Below, in pieces: positions 1 through 10,015 of a stretch of 64,000 nucleotides of DNA. The position numbers were made by a program, and so were the translations under genes. Each line of letters opens with the position of its first letter. The stretch's first letter is position 1. Source of the DNA: Scytonema hofmannii PCC 7110 (GTDB lineage Bacteria > Cyanobacteriota > Cyanobacteriia > Cyanobacteriales > Nostocaceae); assembly GCF_000346485.2 (NCBI RefSeq), contig NZ_KQ976354.1, positions 11,180,341-11,244,340 on the forward strand, read 5' to 3'. The notes beneath the pieces were generated by a model. That model made no database searches. It was not told where the DNA came from and was given only the letters and a program-made list of their open reading frames with translations.

Positions 1-31
1 GTTAATTTTTCCTTGTTAAGTCAGGAAGACG

Positions 32-604
32 ATGATGATAAACATTGATATTGTTTGGTCACCAGAAACCCAACAAAAGATTTTTCGTAATTTATTAAAT
101 TGCATGAGTCTACCAGGAGAAATTGCCGATATCAGCCAACATTTAGGTAAGTCTTCAGCCCTAGTAGGACTACTAGCAACACTGCTGGATAGAAGCGTAA
201 CTTGGAGTGACGAAGAAGAATTGGTCAAAAAAAGCGATCGCAATCTTCTTCAAGCACCTACCACCTCTAGTGAAACAGCAAAATTTGTTATTAGAGATGC
301 TAAAAATCCTCCTGAAAAACATTTCTGTCCCAACTTAGGAGAATTAGCCAACCCAGAAAAAGGAGCAACCCTAATACTTCAGGGAACAGCACTAAGTGAA
401 GGAAATACAACACTACAGTTATCAGGCGCGGGTATACCAACAACCCGCCTCTTGCATCTCAATGGATTTCATCCTCAATGGTTCAGACAGCGTCAGAACT
501 GGGTAGAAAACTTTCCTTTAGGAATAGACGTATTTTTAGTCGATTCTACACAAGTGACAGCAATACCAAGAACAACTCATATCCAAATTCCAAACGCACC
601 CTAA
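32..604 (+). CDS. phnH: Phosphonate C-P lyase subunit PhnH
   Basis: PhnH is a subunit of the PhnGHIJ core complex that converts ATP and alkylphosphonate to ribose-1-phosphonate 5-triphosphate and then cleaves the C-P bond. The protein is 190 residues, close to the family's usual length of about 190-200, and ends with the PhnH-like segment GIDVFLVD. Two adjacent ATGs (32 and 35) are possible starts. It opens the phnHIJKL run; phnG is not in the window and may lie to the left. The identification rests on sequence resemblance plus the unambiguous phnI and phnJ that follow. Confidence 0.9.
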   Translation: MMINIDIVWSPETQQKIFRNLLNCMSLPGEIADISQHLGKSSALVGLLATLLDRSVTWSDEEELVKKSDRNLLQAPTTSSETAKFVIRDAKNPPEKHFCPNLGELANPEKGATLILQGTALSEGNTTLQLSGAGIPTTRLLHLNGFHPQWFRQRQNWVENFPLGIDVFLVDSTQVTAIPRTTHIQIPNAP

Positions 605-799
605 AAGCGAGAGCACGCGAACAATCAGCCACTACTCCATTCGGTTCTATAAAATTACCGATCTTCTTCTCCTCTTTCTTCGTGTCCTTTGCGTCTTTGC
701 GGTTCATTTAAATAAGTAATCTTGGGGCGGGAAAAAAGTAAGTATCCTGCATTCTTTTATCAGCGTCCATCAGCGTTCATCTGCGGTTCAAAAACAACT
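605..799. repeat. Interspersed repeat between phnH and phnI
   Basis: About 640-712 is the reverse complement of the repeat found at 13440-13495 (GAACCGCAAAGACGCAAAG type), and 757-790 carries another common phrase (CATCAGCGTTCATCTGCGG). Related copies occur at about 4513-4610, 19610-19690 and 53195-53225. This gap separates phnH from phnI inside an otherwise tight operon, so the repeat probably entered the operon later. Confidence 0.7.
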
Positions 800-1897
800 A
801 TGGGTTACGTTGCAATCAAAGGCGGCGAATCTGCTATCGAAGAAGCCATTAAACTACTAGACTTCTTAAGAACACAAGATAGCACTGAATCTCCCCTATC
901 TCTAGAAACAATTCGCCATCAACTACACTTTTTACACAGCCGTGTTTTATCAGAAGGAGGCTTGTATCACCCAGAATTAACTTCACTAGCCATCAAGCAA
1001 AGTGCTGGTGATACCCTCGAAGCCGCCTTCTACTTAAGAGCTTATCGTTCCACCCGTCCCAGAGTAGGGGAAACCCCTCTCCACAACGGCAAAAATATGC
1101 GTCTTATCCGTCGCATTTCCGCCGCATTTAAAGATATTCCCGGTGGACAGATGTTAGGACCAACATCAGACTACTTACAGCGTCTGTTTCGATTTGAACT
1201 GCTTGATGAATCACCAAAACAGTTTCGTAAAGTAGCTAAAAATTGGCTGAAAGACATACCAGAGGAAACCCTACCAACAACATTTCCCAAAGTGTTAGAT
1301 ACTTTACGTCAGGAAGGGCTGTTATCACCAATTACAGAACGTCACGAACCACCATTTGACATCACCAGAGAACCCTTAATTTTCCCAGTTCCACGTTCTG
1401 CAGCACTATCTACAATGGCAAGAGCGGAAACTGGTTCCATTTTATCCATCGCATATTCCAATATGCGTGGCTACGGCGATATTCACCCCACCGTCGCTGA
1501 GTTGCGAGTTGGTTACCTACCAGTTGAATTACCGCATCCCGCTACAGGTGAATTGATGGAAGCTGGAGAAGTGCTTATAACAGAGTGTGAAGTCGTTGCT
1601 ATGTACGAGGCAAATGATAACAAAGGTAAACCAACCTTTGGATTGGGATACGGTGCTTGTTTTGGACATAACGAAGTCAAAGCGATCGCTATGGCGATTT
1701 TAGACCGAGCTTTGCAAAAAGGCATGAGCCAAGGTCCTGATAATCCCTCCGAAGACCCCGAATTTGTTCTTCTTCATATCGATGGCATTGAGTCAATGGG
1801 TTTTGCTTCCCACTACAAAATGCCCCACTATGTTACCTTCCAATCTGATTTAGATAGGCTCCGTACCACTCAGAAAAACCATAAACCCGAGTCATGA
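800..1897 (+). CDS. phnI: Phosphonate C-P lyase subunit PhnI
   Basis: PhnI is the nucleosidase-type subunit that displaces adenine from ATP with phosphonate in the C-P lyase pathway. I place the start at the ATG at 800 (MGYVAIKGGE), which matches the family N-terminus. The frame is open 26 codons further upstream, but that stretch is repeat-like DNA. At 365 residues it has the normal family length. Family-typical blocks are AIKGGESAIEEA at the start, the central MRLIRRIS and SIAYSNMRGYGD, and FGLGYGACFGHNE. The stop overlaps phnJ by 4 bases (ATGA), indicating translational coupling. Confidence 0.95.
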   Translation: MGYVAIKGGESAIEEAIKLLDFLRTQDSTESPLSLETIRHQLHFLHSRVLSEGGLYHPELTSLAIKQSAGDTLEAAFYLRAYRSTRPRVGETPLHNGKNMRLIRRISAAFKDIPGGQMLGPTSDYLQRLFRFELLDESPKQFRKVAKNWLKDIPEETLPTTFPKVLDTLRQEGLLSPITERHEPPFDITREPLIFPVPRSAALSTMARAETGSILSIAYSNMRGYGDIHPTVAELRVGYLPVELPHPATGELMEAGEVLITECEVVAMYEANDNKGKPTFGLGYGACFGHNEVKAIAMAILDRALQKGMSQGPDNPSEDPEFVLLHIDGIESMGFASHYKMPHYVTFQSDLDRLRTTQKNHKPES

Positions 1898-2835
1898 AAA
1901 CACGAACGCAATCTTTAATAAACGAAAAAATAGAAACCAAAGAAAGCATATTTGCAGAAGCAAAAAACGAGACTTCTACAATTCAAAATAATGCCTATCG
2001 CTATCAATTTGGTTTTTTAGATGAAGACGCTAAAAAAGAGATTCGCCGCGCTCTCCTTAAAGCTGTGGCTATTCCAGGTTATCAGGTGCCTTATGCTTCC
2101 CGTGAGATGCCAATTGCAAGGGGTTTTGGCACTGGTGGATTGCAAATTACTCTCTCTCTCATTGGTGTTGATGATACCCTTAAAGTCATAGATCAAGGTA
2201 GCGATGATTCTGTGAATGCTATTAACATTCGTGAATTTATTTCCAAAACAAGTCCGGGAATAAAACTTACCAAGCATACGGAAGAAGCTACTTTAATTCA
2301 AAGCCGCCATCGCATACCTGAAATTCCCCTAAAGCAGGGGCAAATTTTAGTTCTTCAAGTTCCTTATCCTGACCCTTTGGTTGTTGTTGAGGCTAGCGAA
2401 GAAAAGCGCAAAACCATGCATGGTGAAGGAGATTACTCACGTTTGTGGGTCAAGTTATATGAAGATATGGTTAAATTTTCTGAAATTACTATCTCTCATC
2501 GCTATCCTACCCGTATCAATGGATTTTATACAATTGACCCCTCACCCATACCTCGTTTTGATGTTCCAAAATTACATCAATCTGAATGCTTAAATCTCTT
2601 TGGTGCGGGAAGAGAAAAGAAAATTTATGCTGTACCACCCTATACAAAAGCTGAACCTCTTTCCTTTAAAGATATTCCTTTCCGAGTTGAAGATTTTACC
2701 GATGAAAAAGGTCAGCGCCGTGCTTGTGCTCGATGTGGTTCCATCACTAGTTTTCTAGATGAATTGCTCAACAGTCAGGGCGAAAAAGTTTACCAATGTT
2801 CTGATAGCGACTATTGCGATCGCAACTTGCTTTAA
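1894..2835 (+). CDS. phnJ: Carbon-phosphorus lyase PhnJ (radical SAM)
   Basis: PhnJ is the radical-SAM enzyme that cleaves the C-P bond of 5-phosphoribosyl 1-phosphonate. The protein is 313 residues. The conserved cysteines of the family sit near the C-terminus: C278, C281, C302 and C308 in the pattern ARCGS...CSDSDYC, matching the four-cysteine arrangement of E. coli PhnJ. The first 35 residues are a low-conservation leader. It overlaps phnI by 4 bases and is followed after 9 bases by phnK. The gene looks intact. Confidence 0.96.
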   Translation: MKTRTQSLINEKIETKESIFAEAKNETSTIQNNAYRYQFGFLDEDAKKEIRRALLKAVAIPGYQVPYASREMPIARGFGTGGLQITLSLIGVDDTLKVIDQGSDDSVNAINIREFISKTSPGIKLTKHTEEATLIQSRHRIPEIPLKQGQILVLQVPYPDPLVVVEASEEKRKTMHGEGDYSRLWVKLYEDMVKFSEITISHRYPTRINGFYTIDPSPIPRFDVPKLHQSECLNLFGAGREKKIYAVPPYTKAEPLSFKDIPFRVEDFTDEKGQRRACARCGSITSFLDELLNSQGEKVYQCSDSDYCDRNLL

Positions 2836-2844
2836 AGGAGAGAG

Positions 2845-3678
2845 ATGGTGAATAAAGTTTTACAAATTCGAGGATTAACGAAAATCTATGGTTCGGGTTG
2901 TTCTGAATGTTCCACCTTAACTGGACCCGAAACTAATACTAATATTTGTCCTCAGTGTGGAAGTATTGTTGCGGCTCAAGATGTTTCTTTTGATTTATAT
3001 CAAGGAGAAATTCTTGGCATCATGGGGGAGTCAGGAAGTGGCAAATCGACGCTTGTCAAAATGTTGTATTTTGACCAAAAACCCACTCAAGGCAATGCTA
3101 AATTTTTCGATAAAGGGAAGACTTATGATTTATTTGCCCTAAATCCCGCTCAAGCTCGATGGTTGAAAAATCATAAGTTTGGTATGGTTTATCAAAACCC
3201 TCACTTAGGTTTAAATTTTCGAGTCACAGCAGGAGGAAACATCGCCGAACGACTGTTGATGAGCGATTTATTGGATTATGGAGAAATACGCGATCGCTCC
3301 AAAAACCTTCTAGCTCGCACTGAATTTCTAGTTAAGCGCATTGATGAATTACCCAAAAACTTTTCTGGAGGAATGCAACAGCGAGTCCAAATTGCTCGTG
3401 CTTTAGCCACCGAACCACCACTTTTATTTCTTGATGAAGTCACAACCGGATTAGATTTATCCGTTCAAGCAAAAATTCTCGATTTAATTCTAGAACTTCA
3501 GCAACAGTTAAAAGTCGCCATGATTGTTGTGACTCACGATTTGGGTGTCATTCGACTTTTAGCATCACGCACCATAGTTATGAAATATGGTCGAGTTGTT
3601 GAATCAGGTTTAACCGATCAAATTCTCGAAGATCCACAACATTCTTATACCCAGCAATTAGTTGCTTCTGCTTTGTAG
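2845..3678 (+). CDS. phnK: C-P lyase ABC-type ATPase PhnK
   Basis: PhnK is an ABC-family ATPase that docks on the C-P lyase core complex rather than acting as a transporter. Walker A is GESGSGKST at residues 61-69; the signature SGGMQQRVQIARAL and Walker B LLFLDEVTTGLD follow. Before Walker A there are two CxxC pairs (C19/C22 and C35/C38), absent from E. coli PhnK, which could form a small zinc ribbon (inference). The start has a strong ribosome site (AAAGGAGAG, 2834-2842). The protein is 277 residues and phnL follows 12 bases later. Confidence 0.94.
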   Translation: MVNKVLQIRGLTKIYGSGCSECSTLTGPETNTNICPQCGSIVAAQDVSFDLYQGEILGIMGESGSGKSTLVKMLYFDQKPTQGNAKFFDKGKTYDLFALNPAQARWLKNHKFGMVYQNPHLGLNFRVTAGGNIAERLLMSDLLDYGEIRDRSKNLLARTEFLVKRIDELPKNFSGGMQQRVQIARALATEPPLLFLDEVTTGLDLSVQAKILDLILELQQQLKVAMIVVTHDLGVIRLLASRTIVMKYGRVVESGLTDQILEDPQHSYTQQLVASAL

Positions 3679-3690
3679 TAAGAAAAACTT

Positions 3691-4386
3691 ATGTCATTCA
3701 ATATTATTTTACGTACAGAAGGGTTGGGTAAACGCTTTATTCTCCACGAACAAGGAAAAGAAATTCCTTCTGCTCAAAATGTTTCTTTAGAAGTTCAAGC
3801 AGGAAAACTGACAGCATTAACAGGAACTTCTGGTGCTGGAAAATCTAGCCTCCTTAAGTGTATTTACCGAACTTATTTACCTAGTGAAGGAGCCATTTAC
3901 TATCGTACAGACGAGGGGGAATGGATAGATTTAGTACAGGCTAGCGAATATCAAATTTTAGAGTTGCGACGTTCTGAAATTAGCTTTGTTACTCAATTTC
4001 TTCACTGCTTACCCCGACAATCTACTATAGATGTTGTTGCTAAACCATTGTTTGATTTAGGTATAGAACGTAATGAAGCTAGAGAGAAAGCGAAAGAATT
4101 ATTAAAACAAATTCATCTTCCAGAGAGGCTTTGGGAAATTTCGCCCTCTACTTTTTCTGGAGGAGAGAAACAACGGGTTAATTTAGCGCGTGCGATGATT
4201 CTTCGCCCCCGCTTGTTATTGTTAGATGAACCAACTGCTAGTCTCGATTCTACTTCAGTAGCACGAGTGATTGAGATGATTCGCCAGATGAAAAAAGCTG
4301 GGGCTGGTATTTTGGCAATTTTTCACAACCAAGAGCTAATTCAAGAACTCGCTGATGTTGAAATTACTCTCGTTTCTGCAGCTTAA
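3691..4386 (+). CDS. phnL: C-P lyase ABC-type ATPase PhnL
   Basis: PhnL is the second ABC-type ATPase of the C-P lyase system. It has 231 residues, Walker A GTSGAGKSS at 45-53, the signature FSGGEKQRVNLARAM and Walker B LLLLDEPTASLD. It is the last gene of the contiguous phn run. The usual next gene, phnM, lies 28.5 kb downstream beyond a terpenoid cluster. No obvious intrinsic terminator follows, only repeats. Confidence 0.94.
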   Translation: MSFNIILRTEGLGKRFILHEQGKEIPSAQNVSLEVQAGKLTALTGTSGAGKSSLLKCIYRTYLPSEGAIYYRTDEGEWIDLVQASEYQILELRRSEISFVTQFLHCLPRQSTIDVVAKPLFDLGIERNEAREKAKELLKQIHLPERLWEISPSTFSGGEKQRVNLARAMILRPRLLLLDEPTASLDSTSVARVIEMIRQMKKAGAGILAIFHNQELIQELADVEITLVSAA

Positions 4387-5266
4387 GCATTATAAATGAT
4401 TCTCAATACTGCAAGGGATACGATAATTAAGGTCTCAGAACCCCTGGAGATGTCAGAACCCCTTTAGGTGTCAGAACCCCGGTTTCTCGAAGAAACCGGG
4501 GTTCTAAATTTCTGGCTTACCCTCTTGCTTCGCGCTCTTTGCGTCTTTGCGGTTTTTTCACTCTTAAAAAAACCACAAAGACGCAAAGAGCACAGAAGAA
4601 GAGAAAGAGAACTATAGGACTCCTATTTGATTTTTGAACAATTACTGAGCTTCAGAAACCCGGTATCTCCCAGATACCGGGTTTCTTGATTTCACGATTT
4701 CGTAGGATTTGTAGAGACTAAGCATGGCTAGTCTTTACGCATATGAGATCTCAAGCTTTGCAACTTAGAAAAACCGATTTTTTGTAATTTTTGTTCCGGC
4801 GCTCTAGACAAGTAGCGTTAGTTGTATAGATATTTTCATAACGGATATTTAATAAAATTGTTTCTTGGGATTTAATAAACTCTCTCTAAAGTTAAAAGTG
4901 AACGAATCAAGGGTTAGAGATTTTGCCTCTGACTTTTCAAACATAAGGAGAACAATTTCTCTATGCACTGATTGGGGCTTAGAAACAAGTTTGAGCTTAA
5001 AGAGTTAAATAGCATCATTCCTGTTGCAAAAAATGAGGCGATCGCGTAAGTTTTGCTCGTGGTAAAAACATTGACTCCTTCTGTGCAGAATCTGCCTTAG
5101 CAATGTGATTTTTGAGCGGCAAAACAACGCAACAATGTGACCCATCCATACAAACCGGACTTAGAACTAGGCTAGAGAAAAAAGCGATCGCCCATTTCAA
5201 CCTCACCCTTATCCCCGTGAAAAGAGATTACTGAATTGTCAGTGTCAACAAATCGGAGAAAACACG
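4387..5266. other. Long gap between phnL and dxs with hairpin repeats
   Basis: No gene was recognised in this 880-base stretch. It holds a perfect 15-base inverted repeat (AGAACCCCGGTTTCT, 4473-4487, with its partner at 4491-4505), a second one (AGAAACCCGGTATCT, 4654-4668, partner 4672-4686), and two opposed copies of the CGCAAAGACGCAAAG-type repeat around 4525-4610. The phrase CTCCTATTTGATTTTTGAAC at 4619-4638 recurs near 30.8 kb and 59.9 kb. The right part, 4690-5230, is AT-rich with HIP1 sites and may contain the dxs promoter; none could be assigned with confidence. Confidence 0.6.
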
Positions 5267-7327
5267 ATGACAACAAAAAGCATCACTGACATAATTCATC
5301 AGCAAGAAGGTATGTACGTTACGAAAGGTTTTGAAATTGGCACATTGAATCAAGAAGAAACCCTTGAGGAATTTAAGAATAACGCAGAAAATTGCCAATT
5401 TCTTCCAACAGATAATTTGAGTGAACTCATTCATCCAAACCAGTTGCATGGGTTGTCAATTCATCAACTGGAACAAATTGCCCATCAGATTCGAGAAAAG
5501 CATTTGCAAACAGTTGCTACCACAGGAGGTCACCTTGGTCCTGGCTTGGGGGTAGTGGAACTGACTCTCGCCCTTTACCAAACCCTCGACCTCGATCGCG
5601 ATAAAGTTGTTTGGGATGTCGGTCACCAAGCCTATCCCCACAAAATGCTCACAGGTCGTTACAACAGCTTCCACACCCTGCGACAAAAGGATGGGATCGC
5701 TGGTTATCTCAAGCGCTGTGAAAGCAAGTTTGACCATTTTGGTGCGGGTCATGCTTCCACTAGCATTTCAGCTGCTTTGGGTATGGCTGTGGCGCGGGAT
5801 CTTAAAGGCGAAAACTTCAAAACAGTAGCAGTGATTGGCGATGGTGCTTTGACAGGTGGTATGGCACTAGAAGCGATTAACCATGCTGGTCATTTGCCCA
5901 AAACTAACCTGTTAGTCGTGCTGAACGACAACGAGATGTCCATCTCAGCTAACGTTGGTGCGCTTTCTCGTTACCTCAATAAGATCCGCCTCAGCTCGCC
6001 AGTGCAGTTTCTCAAAGATAACCTGAAGGAACAGCTGAGAAATATTCCCTTGGTCGGAGAGTCTCTCACACCTGAAATGGAACGGCTACAGGAAGGGATC
6101 AAGCGTCTAGCAGTACCCAAAGTAGGTGCTGTGTTTGAAGAACTTGGTTTTACCTACATAGGACCAGTAGATGGTCATAACCTAGAGGAACTGATTGCGA
6201 CATTCCAACAAGCTCATACAATACAGGGACCAGTGCTGGTGCATGTGGCAACGGTAAAAGGGAAAGGTTACGCGATCGCAGAACAAGACAAAGTTGGTTA
6301 CCACGCTCAATCCTCATTCAACCTCATTACAGGCAAAGCCATTCCCTCCAGCAAACCCAAACCCCCCAGCTACTCCAAAGTCTTCGCCGAAACCCTGATT
6401 AAACTAGCTCAGAATAACCCCAAAATTGTTGCTATTACTGCTGCCATGTCCACCGGTACAGGGTTGGACAAATTCCAAGCCAAACTGCCCCAGCAATATA
6501 TTGATGTTGGCATTGCAGAACAGCACGCTGTTACCCTTGCAGCTGGTATGGCAACTGAAGGAATGCGCCCCGTTGCAGCGATTTATTCTACCTTCTTGCA
6601 ACGGGCTTTTGACCAAATCATTCATGATGTCTGTATCCAAAATCTACCTGTCTTCTTCTGTTTAGATAGAGCTGGTATTGTTGGTGCCGATGGTCCCACA
6701 CATCAAGGGATGTACGACATCGCCTACCTGCGCTGCATTCCTAATATGGTGCTGATGGCTCCCAAAGATGAGGCAGAATTACAACAGATGCTTGTGACGG
6801 GCGTCAACTACACCGAAGGTCCTATTGCCATGCGCTATCCACGTGGCAACGGCTACGGTATACCCTTAATGGAGGAAGGCTGGGAAACTTTGCCCATTGG
6901 CAAAGGTGAAATTCTTCGACATGGTGGCGATGTCCTGATGGTGGCATTTGGCTCAATGGTTTACCCAGCCATGCAGGCGGCACAAATTTTGAGCGATGGT
7001 GGAATTGAAGCAACCGTAGTCAATGCCCGCTTTGCAAAACCCATTGATCCTGATTTGATTGCGCCGCTTGCCCAGCAAATTGGTGGAGTTGTCACCCTGG
7101 AAGAAGGTTGTTTAATGGGGGGCTTTGGCTCTGCAGTCGCAGAAACTTTGCTCGATTGTGGTGTGGTGGTGCCAGTAAAGCGAATGGGAGTGCCTGACCA
7201 GTTAGTCGAGCATGCGACTCCAGCAGAATCAATGGCAGCACTGGGCTTAACTCCTCCTCAAATTGCAGAGCGAATCCGTATCGAGATTCACCAACACATA
7301 TCGGAGTTGCAACTAGCGCTTTCTTAA
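5267..7327 (+). CDS. dxs: 1-deoxy-D-xylulose-5-phosphate synthase (cluster copy)
   Basis: Dxs makes DXP from pyruvate and glyceraldehyde 3-phosphate with thiamine diphosphate; it is the first step of the MEP pathway. The protein is 686 residues. The thiamine-diphosphate motif GDGALTGG lies at 191-198 followed by LNDNEMS, and the transketolase middle and C-terminal domains are complete. Family similarity begins at about residue 51 ([14 protein letters not shown]), so there is an N-terminal extension of about 50 residues not expected in cyanobacterial Dxs. The ATG at 5267 has a GGAG site 8 bases upstream. It heads the terpenoid cluster and is probably a second copy dedicated to it (inference; the housekeeping copy is not visible here). 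Confidence 0.96.
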   Translation: MTTKSITDIIHQQEGMYVTKGFEIGTLNQEETLEEFKNNAENCQFLPTDNLSELIHPNQLHGLSIHQLEQIAHQIREKHLQTVATTGGHLGPGLGVVELTLALYQTLDLDRDKVVWDVGHQAYPHKMLTGRYNSFHTLRQKDGIAGYLKRCESKFDHFGAGHASTSISAALGMAVARDLKGENFKTVAVIGDGALTGGMALEAINHAGHLPKTNLLVVLNDNEMSISANVGALSRYLNKIRLSSPVQFLKDNLKEQLRNIPLVGESLTPEMERLQEGIKRLAVPKVGAVFEELGFTYIGPVDGHNLEELIATFQQAHTIQGPVLVHVATVKGKGYAIAEQDKVGYHAQSSFNLITGKAIPSSKPKPPSYSKVFAETLIKLAQNNPKIVAITAAMSTGTGLDKFQAKLPQQYIDVGIAEQHAVTLAAGMATEGMRPVAAIYSTFLQRAFDQIIHDVCIQNLPVFFCLDRAGIVGADGPTHQGMYDIAYLRCIPNMVLMAPKDEAELQQMLVTGVNYTEGPIAMRYPRGNGYGIPLMEEGWETLPIGKGEILRHGGDVLMVAFGSMVYPAMQAAQILSDGGIEATVVNARFAKPIDPDLIAPLAQQIGGVVTLEEGCLMGGFGSAVAETLLDCGVVVPVKRMGVPDQLVEHATPAESMAALGLTPPQIAERIRIEIHQHISELQLALS

Positions 7328-7598
7328 GTCAAAAGTCTCGATGCTATTAGTCTATCATAACTGCGAAATCTTTGCACAGGAAGCTATTTTGCATTTTGCT
7401 TGCATATCTTTTCAGTAGGGAGCTTAATTCTTCTTTTTCTCCCTGTACCGAGAGCGACATAAATATGCAAATTACAGCCTGGGTGGTGCTGAGTTAAAAA
7501 TCCTGAGTCCTGAGTAAAACTTCACCTAGCTTGCTTTGCGCGTAGCGTTATGAATTTAGGTACTTATAACCTCATATTTGAGTAAGGAGTCGATGTAT

Positions 7599-8591
7599 AT
7601 GTCAATGCTTTTTATACCCTGGCTTTACGTTCCTTTTCCAGAGGAGATTAATGAAAACGCTGAGGCTGTTGAAGAACGCACTCTTGAGTGGGCGTTTAAA
7701 TTTAAGTTCATCAAAGGAAACCAGCACTACCACCATTTCCGAGCGGCAAAGTATGGTCAACTCGTCGATCGCGCCTGTCCCAAAGCCACTATTGAAAATT
7801 CAGTGATCCTTTCTGACTTGATGACCTTTTTCTTCCTGCTGGACGATCAGTTTGATGACCAGCATAACCAAGCTAAGGTTGGCAGTAACCCTGATAAGTT
7901 AAGGGTTGTTTTCAGCCAATTGCTGGATGTGATGAAGCAGCCCAGTTTGTATGCTACTGACGCCAATCCATCTTTAGCAGGTTTAAGTGATATTTGGCAG
8001 CGCATCTACCAAAGAGCTTCTTCCGATTTGGTAGAGCGCCTTCTTAATGATTTCCAGGACTACTTCGAGACCAATATTTGGCAAGCAGAGAACCGGGCTA
8101 GAAATATTATCCCCAATTTGGACACCTATATCAAAACGCGCCGCATAACCTGCGGTTTTCCTTGGTGTTTAACTCTCGGCGAAATTGTCCAAGAGATTAA
8201 TTTGCCCTCCGAAGTACACGAGTACGATGAGGTGCAAACTCTATTCCGTCTGGCTGACCATGTATGCGGCTGGCTCAACGATATTGTATCGCTGGAAGTC
8301 GAGTTAAAGTGTGGGGAGATCCATAATTTGGTGCTGGTACTACAGCAGGAGTACCAACTCACCCTTCAAGAGGCAGTCAACCGTGCAGCCGAAATGTGGA
8401 CTGCCGAATTACAAGCTTTCATGACTCTCGAACAGCAGCTACCATCCTTTGGGACAGCTGTAGACATCGAACTAGGTCGCTACATAGCCTCAATGCGCTA
8501 TTGGATGCGTGCCACAGAACATTGGCAATATCAATCTGAGCGCTATCGGACTATTGTACCGACGAAATCTTTGCAGCCAGTATCAGCTTAA
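7599..8591 (+). CDS. Class I terpene synthase
   Basis: A bacterial class I terpene cyclase that ionises a prenyl diphosphate with Mg2+ and cyclises it. The aspartate-rich motif is DDQFDD at residues 82-87 and the NSE triad is N227, S231, E235 (NDIVSLEVE). Length is 330 residues, typical of the family. I chose the ATG at 7599 because AAGGAG (7584-7589) is 9 bases upstream; TTG 7578 and ATG 7593 are alternatives. Its stop overlaps the first ATG of the P450 frame (TAATG). Terpene synthase plus CYP110-like P450 resembles the sesquiterpene pairs known in Nostoc, but the nearby prenyl synthase and class II cyclase leave a C20 substrate possible. Confidence 0.93.
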   Translation: MSMLFIPWLYVPFPEEINENAEAVEERTLEWAFKFKFIKGNQHYHHFRAAKYGQLVDRACPKATIENSVILSDLMTFFFLLDDQFDDQHNQAKVGSNPDKLRVVFSQLLDVMKQPSLYATDANPSLAGLSDIWQRIYQRASSDLVERLLNDFQDYFETNIWQAENRARNIIPNLDTYIKTRRITCGFPWCLTLGEIVQEINLPSEVHEYDEVQTLFRLADHVCGWLNDIVSLEVELKCGEIHNLVLVLQQEYQLTLQEAVNRAAEMWTAELQAFMTLEQQLPSFGTAVDIELGRYIASMRYWMRATEHWQYQSERYRTIVPTKSLQPVSA

Positions 8592-8617
8592 TGAAATTAG
8601 GAAGAGGAGATACCCAG

Positions 8618-10015
8618 ATGAAACAGCCCAATGGTTCCAAGAGTCCCCCTTTGGTGCAGATGCTCCAGTGGGTTGCTGACCCTATCGGTTATATGAAAGC
8701 TGCAAACCAACGTTATGGTGACATCTTCACTGCACAGGTTGGTTGGGGTGTGAGTCCCAATGTGTTCGTTAGCAATCCCCAAGCGATTCAGCAGATTTTT
8801 ACCAGCGAGTCAAAACACTTTTCCCCCTTTGACAAGTCGCTCGACAACTTTGTTAAACCGTACTTCGGGGAAAACTCATTAGTGAGGGTGGAGGGCGCTC
8901 AGCATCGGCGTCAGCGCCAACTGTTGATGCCTCCCTTTCATGGAGAACGGATGCGAGCCTACGGAGCGCAAATCTGTAGCATCACCGAGGAAGTGATGAG
9001 CCGATTGTCTCAAAGCAAACCCTTCAAGGCTCGCGACGTGATGCGGGATATTTCCCTAGAGCTGACTTTTCAAATTGTCTTTGGCTTGCAGAAGGGAGAG
9101 CGCAACGAACAGCTTAAGCAACGGCTTGTTGCGTGGCTCAATATTTTTGGTTCTCCCGCAGGTACTCTATTGCTGGTTTTACCCTTCCTGCAAAAGGATT
9201 TAGGCGCTTGGAGTCCTTGGGGACGCTTCCAGAACCTGAAGAAAGAACTGAGCGAACTGCTCTACGCTGAAATTCGAGAACGCCGCCAGCAATACGACCC
9301 CTCTCGCACCGACATCCTGACGTTGCTGCTCTCGGCGAAGGACGAAGCAGGTGAAGGAATGAGCGATGAGGAGATATACGATGATTTGATCACACTCTTG
9401 AATGCAGGACATGACACGACAGCATCGGCAATGTCTTGGTTACTGTACTGGGTTCACCGCCAGCCAGAAATCCGCAATAAACTACTTGAGGAACTCGATA
9501 CTCTAGGTGACTCCCCAGACCCAATGGACATTTCCCGACTGCCATACCTGAGTGCGGTCTGCTCTGAAAACTTGCGGATTTGCCCAGTTCTTTCGCTAAA
9601 TTTCCCTCATGTGGTGAGAGAGCCAGTTGAGCTGATGGGCTACCAGTTGGAACCCGGTACGAAGGTCATCTCCTGTATTTATTTAACGCACCATCGCCCA
9701 GATATATATCCAGAACCCGATCGGTTTAAGCCAGAGCGCTTTTTAGAGCGGCAATTTTCTTCCTATGAGTATTTGCCTTTTGGCGGTGGTAGCCGTCGCT
9801 GTCTTGGAGCAGCGCTGGCTGTTTTTGAAATGAAGCTAGTATTGGCAACAATCCTGTCGCGCTATCAACTGGCGCTGTCTGACAGCCGTCCTGTGCGACC
9901 GCAGTTACGATTCGGTTCGACACTCGTGCCTGCTGGTGGAGTGAATATGGTGTTCGAGGGTGAGCGTCGGCGTCAAAAGCGACACCTCCCAGAGCTACAG
10001 CTTGCTAAGCATTGA
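8618..10015 (+). CDS. Cytochrome P450, CYP110-like
   Basis: A heme monooxygenase expected to oxidise the terpene made by the preceding gene. The I-helix motif AGHDTT is at 263-268, ExxR at 317-320 (ENLR), and the heme-ligand loop PFGGGSRRCLG places the cysteine at about 395. I chose ATG 8618 because AGAGGAGA lies about 8 bases upstream; the ATG at 8591 would overlap the terpene synthase stop. The protein is 465 residues, with no membrane anchor, as usual for CYP110. It is translationally close to the terpene synthase, so the two form one functional pair. Confidence 0.94.
   Translation: MKQPNGSKSPPLVQMLQWVADPIGYMKAANQRYGDIFTAQVGWGVSPNVFVSNPQAIQQIFTSESKHFSPFDKSLDNFVKPYFGENSLVRVEGAQHRRQRQLLMPPFHGERMRAYGAQICSITEEVMSRLSQSKPFKARDVMRDISLELTFQIVFGLQKGERNEQLKQRLVAWLNIFGSPAGTLLLVLPFLQKDLGAWSPWGRFQNLKKELSELLYAEIRERRQQYDPSRTDILTLLLSAKDEAGEGMSDEEIYDDLITLLNAGHDTTASAMSWLLYWVHRQPEIRNKLLEELDTLGDSPDPMDISRLPYLSAVCSENLRICPVLSLNFPHVVREPVELMGYQLEPGTKVISCIYLTHHRPDIYPEPDRFKPERFLERQFSSYEYLPFGGGSRRCLGAALAVFEMKLVLATILSRYQLALSDSRPVRPQLRFGSTLVPAGGVNMVFEGERRRQKRHLPELQLAKH

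Noticed and set aside
722-799. Upstream start for phnI
   Set aside because: Repeat DNA; PhnI similarity begins at MGYVAIKGG.
7599-10015. 2-methylisoborneol or geosmin locus
   Set aside because: No GPP methyltransferase next to the synthase, the synthase is too short for geosmin synthase, and the motif DDQFDD differs from the bornyl-type one.
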